NCBI GenBank assembly: GCA_030533445.1
Contig: CM060069.1
Coordinates: 31,544,337-31,608,336 of the forward strand
DNA from: Cyprinodon diabolis
Taxonomy: Eukaryota > Chordata > Actinopteri > Cyprinodontiformes > Cyprinodontidae
DNA length: 64,000 nt
Reading direction: 5' to 3'
Shown: positions 26,366 through 36,289 of the stretch, in pieces
Numbering within the stretch: the first letter of the stretch is position 1
How the letters are laid out: each line of letters begins with the position of its first letter
Notes under the pieces: generated by a model
The model's database searches: none
The model's input: only the letters and a program-made list of their open reading frames with translations
What the model was told of the DNA's origin: nothing
Made by a program: the position numbers and the translations under genes

Positions 26366-27539
26366 TAGGGGTGTAAATCACATCCATCATGGCGATTCGA
26401 TTCAGTATCGATTTCCTGACCCAACGATTCGATTATTTTCGATACTCAAGAATACACCACGATTCGATTCGATTAATCGATTAATTTTTTTTATTTTTTA
26501 TTATTTTTTTTTTTTTTTACACCTTACAGGCTAAACAAAGTTTCAAGTTTGAAATAAATCAATGAAAGCTGTAATATCATTATGCATTTTCTTTAGAAAC
26601 AACAGCAAATAACAGAAGTAGAAAAGTGGCATCAAAAAATACTGCAAAAATACTGCACAATATCAGTGTGATGAGTTCAATGCAATACCTCGGCTCCAGA
26701 GAAACTGTCCAACATATTTTTTAGAATGTAATAAATATACTCAGGAAAGAGAGATGTTGCGTAGAGAGTTAGACAGGAATAAAAATAAACTAGATATAAG
26801 AGAATTGTTTCAAAGGTCATCTGGGGATGTAGTTTTTGGTAGTATTTTTAATTTTCTAAGAAGAGCGGGTATTTTAGGGAGAATATAATAGTTTGTCTGG
26901 TCCATACTCCATTCTGGAAGGTGGCCGTAATGCACCTATAAGTTGTTTGCCAACCGCCATTAAAAAAAAGAAGAAGAAGAAGAAGGCTCCAGAGTGTCGA
27001 CGTCACCGCCCACTTGAGAGACGCTCCGCTGCACCTCTCCCAGATTGTAGCTAGTCCAGCTGTAGCTAGATTGTAGCTGACCGCACTGTTTGCGGTCAGC
27101 TACAATCTAGCTACAATAGGAGGTGCGCGAGACCGCTGGGACCCTTTTTCCAGCTGGATCTCCGCTCTTTTAGGCCCTCATGTCCCTCCGTCGTCGGACT
27201 AAACTCGTCCCCACTTCCTCGCCGCCTCGGCCGTATCTAGACCCACAGCGTGTAGCACAGACCACGCTTAAATACTGAGCATAATTTAAAAATGTCTGTG
27301 TCAAGCTCACTGCAACACACTGCTGTAAGAGTATAACCAGGAAGCGAGGTAGGAGGGCAAAATAGGTTCAGCGGCACCGCAGCACGGGAGGGAGAATTAC
27401 GCCCAGGAGCAAATGGCTAAAAATAGAGCGGAGGAGAAAAAAAAACATGAATGGATTATCTTGCGGACGTGTCGATGCATCGGATCGTCGGCTTTTGGAT
27501 CGATGCATCGATACAAAACGATTATTATTTACACCCCTA
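26366..27539. mobile_element. non-autonomous hAT element with exact TSD
   Basis: This 1174-bp element has ends TAGGGGTGTAAAT and ATTTACACCCCTA and an exact 8-bp duplication CTAGACAA at 26358-26365 and 27540-27547. GATTCGATT and CGATGCATCG motifs crowd the ends. No transposase is encoded. It sits between the two minus-strand gene remnants and carries a perfect 25-bp-stem hairpin at 27061-27115. Confidence 0.93.
27061..27115. repeat. perfect hairpin, 25-bp stem, 5-nt loop
   Basis: The left arm begins TGTAGCTAGATTGTAGCTGA (27061-27080) and runs on through CCGCA to 27085. The loop is CTGTT, and 27091-27115 is the exact reverse complement. It lies inside the hAT element 26366-27539. Confidence 0.93.
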
Positions 27540-27569
27540 CTAGACAAACTCATACACATTCCCAACTGA

Positions 27570-28085
27570 ATAATAAAAAAAATTGGAAGACCGTCAATAT
27601 TCAATTGCAATTTAAAGTTGTGACTATCTGGAACAATGAATGCAAGTCTCTGAAATATTTTCGTGAACATATTCTGTATCCCAAAATAGTGGAATGATCC
27701 ACCTGCCAAGGGTCTAACAGCATGGCAAACCTGTGTCTTTAACAATGTTCTGGCATCTTTGGGCAAAGAAGGATGATGAACTTTTAGAATAGACAAGAGG
27801 GCAGACAAAGCAACAGGGAAATCCCAAACTGTGTACTCCAGTCTCTCAAGCAACTTGCTAAATCCCTTGTGTCATGAACATCATTTCTGTCATCGTCATC
27901 ATCACAACTTAATCCACCATCTCCGCTGTCTATGTCAAAGTTTGGTGGTGAATCAGCGATTGCCTCCGAGGTTGAAGGAATCACTTCATCCTGAAAACTG
28001 CACTCTTCGTCACTGTCAACCTCAAGCTTATGCTTATCATTTAAAGAGTCAAAGAACTGTTTAACTCTTTTGACAGCTTTTTTCC
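27570..28085 (-). pseudogene. transposase-like gene fragment upstream of the DUF4806 gene
   Basis: The minus-strand reading gives VKRVKQFFDSLNDKHKLEVD, an acidic stretch, and LASCLRDWSTQFGIS. After a frame change near 27820-27850 it continues VALSALLSILKVHHPSLPKD, ARTLLKTQ and LQLNIDGLPIF. The blocks L.DW....IS..AL..LL.IL..HHP.LP.DARTLL and L.IDGLP.F match a repetitive animal protein family I recognise as probably transposon-encoded but cannot name. Only the N-terminal part is present. Coding similarity ends near 27578, shortly before the hAT insertion. The frameshift and truncation make it a pseudogene. It is in tandem with, and upstream of, the DUF4806 gene. Confidence 0.6.
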
Positions 28086-28428
28086 TTAAATTACAGCGTG
28101 TGGTATTACAGGATCACTAACCTATTTGGTGTTTAGCAATTTGTGCAGCTCAGCAGCAGAATGATACTCTGAAAGAGAAAGAAATGAACAAGCATTACAC
28201 ATTGGTACGTCATATATCAGTATATTTATTTATTTATTTGACAGGGACAGTGCAAAGGTCAACAGCATGAGGGCAAGGTGTGCATTTGTACAAAAAACAA
28301 ACTGTGTTTCTCCAGAGATTCCTACCTTTAATGAGTTCAATCGTTTTTGCCACCACCAGATTTCTGTAACAATATTGTAAAACTCATCATAACAGTGTAA
28401 TACACTGTTGTTAAAATGTATAATGTAT

Positions 28429-28700
28429 AGTGATGCACAATATAATCAGCCGCTATCGATATTGGCCTAAAGTGAGTGTCGGACATCACCCCACCGATAT
28501 TTAACCGATATTCAACCGACCAGCCCACTATTTCAGTGTATCAATATTTTTTTCCACCCCTATTTTTAAAAGTGTTGGAAACGGATAACAAACTGTTTGC
28601 AATCACTACTTATTTTTTCAGCTTTAATATTGGTATCAATATCAGTTATCGGCCACAAGTTTTAAAATATCAGCATATCGGATATCAGCCAAAACTCCAA
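28429..28700. repeat. possible hAT-like remnant
   Basis: The segment starts TAGTGATGCACAATATAATC and is rich in CCGATATT and ATCGGCC motifs on both strands, ending near GGATATCAGCC. This resembles the subterminal motif pattern of hAT MITEs. No target duplication was found. Confidence 0.35.
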
Positions 28701-28804
28701 GTTTAGTAGTTTTAAATTCTTGCTGGTACTGACTGAAACATTAATCTATCTCTTTATAAATGAGTAGATGAAAATTATTCTTAATGCACGTTAACATTTT
28801 GTAT

Positions 28805-29778
28805 TAGGGCTGGGCGATATAGAAAAAAAGCTTATCGATTAAAAAAAAATGCATATTGATCGATATCGATAATTATTGAAAAGATTTGAAACCATATTTT
28901 ATGTGCAGCTCTGCCTGGACATTTTATGATATTGCTAAATGATTTAATTTTAATAAAGAACACAAACACAGACTTCCAATTAAATATTTATTTAATCAAC
29001 TTTTTTAACAATTACAGTATTGTTTTAAAGAAAAATAACTTAAGAGACCTGAGTTATGTTATTAAATACTGACAAAGAATAAACTAAAGTGACCAAAATA
29101 AATATAACAAATAAATAAATGGACCCCCCCCCCCATCGCCACCCGCATTCTTCTAAGCTGAACCTGGTTCAGCTTAAGTTTCCTGCTTTAACCTGAGTTA
29201 TTACTTTGAAGTTTCTGGCCCCTCAGCATTTTTCTCTCAATTGTTAGAACTACGTGGGAAACTGCCCAGAACTGAATATATATATATATATTTTCCCGAA
29301 ACTTCCTCGGAGGTGATGCAGAGCCGCGCCGGGGCCTACACAGCTCGTACTCCTGCGGGTTTGAGCGGCTGAGATGATAAAAAAAAGTTGGTTGTGTTAT
29401 CAGACTTCGTTTTCACTGGTTCCCGACACATTTTACAGATGACTGTGGTTTGTTTTTTGTCCGACTTGCCATGACCGAAATACTGCCAAACTAAAAAAAA
29501 CCTTCTTTGGAACAATTTCCTCCGCCTCTCCTTGCTGCGACATCTTCATGTGCTCTGTGTTGTGGTTTGAGAGGGCGGCGCTTGGTGACGGCGTGCCTGG
29601 GTCCGCGATTGTGATTGGTTGGGAGGAAGTAGTGACTAGCATAAACCTACATGCTAGGCTACAATGAGAAGGAAGGAAAACTGCGTTTCTTTATCGAACT
29701 TTTATCGACTCTTTTTTTCTATTGCGCCACACATCTATCGATCGATATATATCGTTATTGAATTATCGCCCAGCTCTA
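28805..29778 (-). mobile_element. non-autonomous hAT element, inverted-pair copy 1
   Basis: This 974-bp element starts TAGGGCTGGGCGATATAG and ends TTATCGCCCAGCTCTA. The exact 8-bp duplication TTTTGTAT lies at 28797-28804 and 29779-29786. Its interior matches the element at 30202-31319 in opposite orientation. It keeps a decayed BED zinc-finger coding piece on the minus strand (about 29430-29550), with MSQQ and EEIVPKK readable. Orientation is given by that fragment. Confidence 0.93.
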
Positions 29779-29787
29779 TTTTGTATA

Positions 29788-30193
29788 AATGTCTGTCTTT
29801 CTTTTTTTAATTTGGCAGCCCAATTTTCCATTCTTGAGGGAAGACATGGCTTTTCTCTGCCCATGGCTGTCTGATCACTGTAGGCACCACAGGATAACAG
29901 TTGGCGCAGCTGTGGACTAAACCATTTTGCATCTTTCAAAGGGGATGGGAGCCCCAGAGATCATAATTGTAATAACTTATCCATAATCGTTGTAAGTAGA
30001 GAATTTTGAGCAAAATGGAGCCAGTTTCCATCAGACTGAATGACAGGCATACCAATCAGCTGGACCGCAGGTCTTAATGCTGAATTCCAATTTTTTTGTC
30101 AGATCCGAACTTTTTGTGTGGGTGTTCACATTACATTTCTAAATGTGTCCTGTCCACCGACTGCAATGACCAGCTCACGCTTAAGTGATAGGC
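29788..30193 (-). other. coding-looking stretch between two hAT elements
   Basis: On the minus strand one frame reads NWNSALRPAVQLIGMPVIQS and DGNWLHFAQNSLLTTIMDKL. After one stop it continues in the same frame with LPSPLKDAKWFSPQLRQLLS and ENWAAKLKKER. About 100 codons with a single stop is more than this AT-rich sequence should give by chance, and the composition is protein-like. I recognise no family. It shares the strand of the DUF4806 remnant and may be another broken exon of the same transposon or of a separate one. Confidence 0.35.
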
Positions 30194-30201
30194 ATGCTTA
30201 G

Positions 30202-31319
30202 TAGGGCTGGGCGATAATTCAATAACGATATATATCGATCGATAGACGTGTGGCGCAATAGAAAAAAACAGGGTCGATAAAAGTTCGATAAAAAAGAAAC
30301 GCAGTTTTCCTTCCTTCTCATTGTAGCCTAGCATGTAGGTTTATGCTAGTCACTACTTCCTCCCAACCAATCACAATCGCGGACCCAGGCACGCCGTCAC
30401 AAAGCGCCGCCCTCTCAAACTACAACACAGAGCACATGAAGATGTCGCAGCAGGAGAGTCGGAGGAAATTGTTCCAAAGAAGGGTTTTTGTAGTTCGCCA
30501 GTTTGACAGTATTTCGGTCATGGCAAGTCGGACAAAAAACAAACCACAGTCATCTGTAAAATGTGTCGGGAACCAGTGAAAACCAAGTCTGATAACACAA
30601 CCAACTTTTTTTTTATCATCTCAGCCGCTCACACCCGCTGGAGTATGAGCTGTGTAGGCCCCGGCGTGGCTCCCCTCCGAGGAATCTTCGTGGAAAAAAA
30701 TAAAAAAAATTATATATATATATATATTCGGTTCTGGGCAGTTTCCCACGTAGTTCTAACAATTGAGAGAAAAATGCTGAGGGGCCAGAAACTTCAAAGT
30801 AATAACTCAGGTTAAAGCAGGAAACTAAGCTGAACCATAACGAGGTGCCAGCAGCACCTCTAGAAGAATAGGGGAGAGAAAAAATACCCCATAGAAATGC
30901 TAGGCTAAAGGGTGAGTTGATTTGGGTTTTTGTTCTTGTTGAGTGGAGTTTACATGGTAGCCTAGAGTCCTACAATCTTTTAATTACCACAAGCTGGTGG
31001 TGTACTATTCCCACCCAAATAGGGTATTTTATTTATTTATTTGTTATATTTATTTTGGTCACTTTTCTGGTCACTTTAGTTTATTCTTTGTCAGTATTTA
31101 ATAACATAACTCAGGTCTCTTAGGTTATTTTTCTTTAAATAAATATTTAATTGGAAGTCTGTGTTTGTGTTCTTTATTAAAATTAAATCATTTAGCAATA
31201 TCATAAAAAGTCCAGGCAGAGCTGCACATAAAATATGGTTTCAAATCTTTTCAATAATTATTGATATTGATCAATATGCATTTTTTTTATCGATAAGTTT
31301 TCTATATCGCCCAGCCCTA
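30202..31319 (+). mobile_element. non-autonomous hAT element, inverted-pair copy 2
   Basis: This 1118-bp element starts TAGGGCTGGGCGATAATTC and ends TATATCGCCCAGCCCTA. The exact 8-bp duplication ATGCTTAG lies at 30194-30201 and 31320-31327. On the plus strand it retains a frame-broken BED zinc finger (about 30441-30620), with VICKMCREPVKTKSDNTTNF (split: VICKMC, REPVKTKSDNTTNF) readable. It is the same family as 28805-29778 but was inserted independently and in reverse. Confidence 0.94.
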
Positions 31320-31327
31320 ATGCTTAG

Positions 31328-32900
31328 TGGAACACAATTGTGAAATCACGCACGTCACGATGTTTATGGAAACTAAACAAACATGGAGGTAACGTATGGA
31401 TGTTTTAAGGTAATCAGATCTCTCCGAGTAGAAATAAACTCATAGATCAACTGATTACTGAGCAAGTGGGTGGGGGTGTGTGGGGGGGCTGAAAATCCTG
31501 AAAAACACGTGTTTCTCCATCTTCTCAACGGCCGAAGTGGCACCAACTTCCAGACTGAACTATGCTGCAGAGAAGCAGCTTTATTTTAATGCTGCATATT
31601 TATCACCGCTGTTCTTCTACCTGCTGCGGTCACCGTCTCTTTCTTTACCGGATGCATTTCACACACGTTTTCTCTTCTGGCTTCACAGCGGCGCGCCCTC
31701 TCACTCACGTTCACACGCTGCGCTGCCTGGACCACAAAAAATTAATTCCACAACACTTTCATTATTTTCGAGATTGATGTTCAATCAGAGCCAGAAAAAT
31801 ATGATTTAACTGTTTCATCCATTTTTTACGTTCAGTGTCCGTCTCCTCTGGTGCAGAAATAAGCAGGTCAGTCTCGGATGGATGCGACATGCCGTACAGA
31901 CTGCGGTCGCCTTTTTTATATGTTGCTAAAGTTAAATTGCTGCTTTGAACTCAAACACAGCTGCTGTCCTACTGATTTTAAATAGGGCATTTTGCAATAG
32001 ACATGAAGTAATTAATCTTGCAGTAAACGAACGTTCAGGGAGCTGGGGAGACCACCGGACTTCTGGAGGAGAGGAGGAAGGGCAGGACACCAGCGCCAGC
32101 ATGAACTAAAACTCAGCTCAGACAGTTAAATTCGGATTGGATTAAAATGGATTTTCAAACAGACAAAGTAGTTTTAAAAAGCATGAATTGCTGGTAGATC
32201 TTTTTTTTTAAACAGTGCGGTCGTGATGGTTCTAGAGGCTTTACTGCATACACTGCTAATCTTTTAGTGGTAGCTACACAATACTGGACCATACCAGCTT
32301 ACTTTCACCCCTGTTAACTGAAAGTTAACTAGCTAACGTTTTTTGTACCACTGGCAGCTAAAAAAAAAACATGTGAAGTTCCAACAATAAAAGCTAAACG
32401 TTTCCCAGAGACAGATTAAGGCATTCATTTATTTTTCTTAAGGGACTCACCTCCCCGTTGCGTCCTCTCCTGGATAGACCTCACGGTTCCCGCACTTTCT
32501 GCTCCCGAGCGCGCTTTGTAAATTCGAATATGATGCATTCAAAACACTCGTAATTTGGATAACTCCAACTTGAAACGAAAAAAAATGTTATGGAAAGTAG
32601 AATTTGAATAAAGATACGATCTTTCACGGCATACAGACTTAACAATGTTGCCTTAATTTTAAAGTACAAAAGACACTGCCACTGTGAGGCACATAGTGTA
32701 GGTCTGCTTTCTTAATTTGCATTTACAATTTACATTTCAAATGGTCGGCTTTCAATAATTTTATGTTTGGCAGAGAGCAGGTGGGAGCAGTATCTTTCCA
32801 CAAATGAACTCTCACGCTTGGTCTTACTCAATTTAGCTTACATCTTTATTTAATTCTTTGGACAAAACAAAATACATGACACAATATTTAAAAATATATC
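31328..32900. other. intronic DNA with GC-richer patches, unassigned
   Basis: The patches at about 31480-31740 and 32030-32110 are GC-richer than their surroundings. On the minus strand, GGGGAGGTGAGTCC near 32443-32456 is a good splice-donor match. It could end a first exon of a transposon-type gene, but no coding or family support was found. No terminal repeats were recognised. Confidence 0.35.
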
Positions 32901-32908
32901 TAAATAAA

Positions 32909-33186
<278 letters not shown>

Positions 33187-33447
33187 ATCTTATATATCTT
33201 ATATATAATCTACCCCTTCTCACACTTAAATTGTTATACCGATCATACTTTCACCAAAACAAAAAGATCTATTTAATTTGAGTCAACTTTGTTAGAGCAG
33301 GGAGATATGGGAAACCTGCTGGATTGCGCCCTCATAGGACTGAATTGAGTAACCCTGGCCTCTTCGAATGAAAATGTTGTGCATTCACTGAATTGAATTG
33401 ACATTAATTTAAAACAGGGACATTAGACAAAAAACATTAATCTTGTA

Positions 33448-33565
<118 letters not shown>

Positions 33566-34271
33566 TTCCTTAACAAACAACAAATTCAGCACAGCCAGCA
33601 CAATATTTATAGCTACTGACAGATGCTCTAAGAGACTAAAAGCAGAAGGAAGGAAAAGATCAACTTGGCTATGCCTATGGTATATTCCTGCTAGTATGAG
33701 TGTCAGTTCGGTCTCCCGAACAACTCTCAGGATTCAACATCTGCTTTTTAACTTTTTTTTAATGAATGGTTTTATTTCTCTTTGAATCATGGATGCAACA
33801 TTCAGGCTTGCCATGGGGTGTGTTATCCATGATAGACATTAGCTCTGATAAAATTCTTCTCTCACCTCCATAGTGGAGAACACTAAAGCAGTTAAGGCCT
33901 AAAAGTGTTTAGTCTTCTCACTGCTTCCATAGCAATCTCCAGCGAAGCGTCATTAATGGTAAGCTTCTTCCAGAATGAGTGAGGAGCAATGTGGAAAGTT
34001 GTTCCTGCAGCAATGTTATCAATCATGCCCATCATGGAACATTTCCACTGAAAAAGTAATATGTACCTATCTTATCTTATCTTATGGTTTAAGTTCATTA
34101 TTTAGCACAGAAATGCATTAAAACAGAGTGCAAGGAGGGTACAAAGTTATAGACAATATATACAAATATATACAAAGTCATAGACTTGTATAAAGTTCCA
34201 CTCATATCAACTTGAAAATAAAAGAAGGAGCCCAAAGAAGTATGAGCAGTGGGAGTTGGATACAAAGGAAT

Positions 34272-34475
34272 GGGCTATATGCACGGTTCCACTACTTCCT
34301 GAATTTCAGACAGCACATTTGCTTCCTGTCTTTCATTATTGGACAAACTGATTAATCCAGGTGTGTCTGATCTCAATAACTGGCCCAACACACCTGGGTT
34401 AATCAGTTTGTCCAATAATGAAAGACAGAAAGAAAAGGTGCTGTCTGAAATTCAGGAAGTAGTGGAACCGTGAAT
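34272..34475. mobile_element. foldback MITE, copy 3 of 3
   Basis: The arms start GTTCCACTACTTCCTGAATT and end with the complement AATTCAGGAAGTAGTGGAAC. The centre contains CTGGCCCAACACACCTGGGT. It is the same family as 21930-22110 and 23375-23590, with strongly matching arms. Confidence 0.87.
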
Positions 34476-35082
34476 TTCCATTTGGTTTCACAGGGGTAGA
34501 CTGTTCCTTTCCTCCAAACCAATCGTGGGATCATGTAAACACTGAATCAGAAAGTTGTAAGGTTGCATTCTTACAGTGAATGTTTCTACAAAACGTCAGC
34601 GTGCAACGAGTGACGTGGTGAACAGCGTAATTCCCTGGACAGCAACAGAAAGTTTTTTTTTTTAACTCAGACTCTTTCACTACGCCTTTTTCTCTTGGCT
34701 GTCTCCAGGAGTGTACAGTATGAGTATCAGTTTTTAAACCTTTTCTTTAAAATAATGTGATCTAACATCATACTGTGCATATCAGAAAGAATCGTTCTGC
34801 TTAGATGTTGCCGCATCTACACACCAGATTGGAATGAATTAATTCCCATGTAAACAGCTGCCTTTAAATCCTCAATCAGAATGATTTCGTACCAAAAGGG
34901 AAAAAGTCTCTATGTAAACATACCTACTATCTCCCTTTGTCCTTTTAGGATTGTCTGTGTTTATTCCCTTGTTTATCTTCCGTGTTCCCTGCATGCCCTT
35001 CCTGCATCCTTTTGTGTTTTCTTGAGAGTTAAAGTCTTGGTTAGTACTTTGTTATTGTTCTGTTGTACCTTTCCAGCCAGCA

Positions 35083-35300
35083 TTTAATGTGGGGCCCATA
35101 TGGGTTAAGTTTTGGCTGTATAGGGACCCAAGTGGGTTTGTCCATGGTTTCCATGGTGGCCCCACGTGTGTTTTCCCGTATAGCCTATAGGCATGGGCTT
35201 GAACTGGGCAAATTTGCAGATCTCATAGTTTAAGTTACATGGGCCCCATATGTGGAAGCCCACATGGGGAAACACAGTTGGGACTACCATGGAAACTAGG
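35083..35300. repeat. degenerate GGGCCCATATGGG repeat
   Basis: The motifs GGGGCCCATATGGGTTAAG, AAGTGGGTTTGTCCATGG and CATGGGCCCCATATGTGGAA recur here in both orientations. This pattern of GGCCCA-rich degenerate repeats is akin in style to the two tandem arrays in this intron. The family is not named. Confidence 0.5.
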
Positions 35301-35301
35301 G

Positions 35302-35940
35302 ATGGAACTGTTTATGAAAACCGTCCGAACCGTTCGGTTCGACTGTCTCGGTTCGGTTCACGTGTGTTGCGTTCGGTACATGCGCTGCTCCTTTTTCTCA
35401 TAGGCGAAGCGTGTACACTCCAGAGCAGAAGGTGGCGGTACTGCGACCAAAGCCAACCACCAGTAGTAAACAAGAAGAAGCAGCGTAGCCGGGTGTAGCA
35501 GAAAAAAAAACAGTTGTTGTGGAGAATTGTGTGGAGATGGCGAGTGGGAAAGAACAGGAGTTGGAAGACGCAGACATGGGCAATGTGGAGTCAACAAGTC
35601 ATCTCCATGTTATGTATTTAATCTACCCAGCCAATTAACCAGGTGAGTCCAATCTGCACAGGTTAATTTACGGTGAAGATTGGACTCACCTGCTTCAGTG
35701 GCTGGGTAGAAAAAATACATGACATGGAGATGACTTGTTGACTCCACATTGCCCATGTCTGGGAAGATGCGCCAGCAGCACTTAGGTCTGCTGTATGGGA
35801 CCACTTTGCATTTAGAGTGACCTACGATAACGGTGGAAAGAGAGTTGTGGATAAAAGTGCAACAGTGTGCAAGCATTGTGCAACATGTTTTGTTTATGCT
35901 AACAGCAACATGACCAACATGTCAGGCTAACCCCAAAATC
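35302..35940 (+). pseudogene. hAT transposon 5' fragment with BED zinc finger
   Basis: The segment begins ACTAGGGATGGAACTG with repeated CCGTTCGGTTC motifs, typical of a hAT end. From 35537 it encodes MASGKEQELEDAD, interrupted by the foldback MITE at 35571-35761. It then resumes with APAALRSAVWDHFAFRVTYD, GGKRVVDKSATVCKHC and NSNMTNM. The W..F......-VC-.HC spacing is that of a BED-type zinc finger as in ZBED/hAT transposases. The catalytic core and right end are absent, so this is a truncated copy. Confidence 0.7.
35571..35761. mobile_element. 191-bp foldback MITE inside the hAT fragment
   Basis: The arms start CAGACATGGGCAATGTGGAG and end with the complement CTCCACATTGCCCATGTCTG. The inner pair GGTGAGTCCAATCT and AGATTGGACTCACC continues the hairpin. 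Flanks GGAAGACG (35563-35570) and GGAAGATG (35762-35769) look like an 8-bp target duplication with one mismatch. It splits the BED-finger reading frame. Confidence 0.85.
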
Positions 35941-36289
35941 CCACATACTCCATATGCGCTCCGCCCCGCTGCGCTCCAGACCGCCTGCACAAAGCAAAGC
36001 CTATAGCCTCCGCTGTGGCTTCCGTGGATGGATATACCCACATGGATATGTTGGCTGGGTTGGATTCCTTGTTTTTTCCCCTGGCTCGTTGACTCTTTTG
36101 TTGCTACTTTATTTCTGTTGGACTTAGATTCCCTGTTTATATACCGCTTTCCAAAATAATCATCTTTTCCATTTCAGACTACATTTGGGCTATCCCCCAC
36201 ACTAGTGGACAGCAGTTCAATAAGAGAACAATACTAACTTGTCTTTTCTAGTCCTGGCACATTTATACTTCACAAATTGTGGACCCCAC

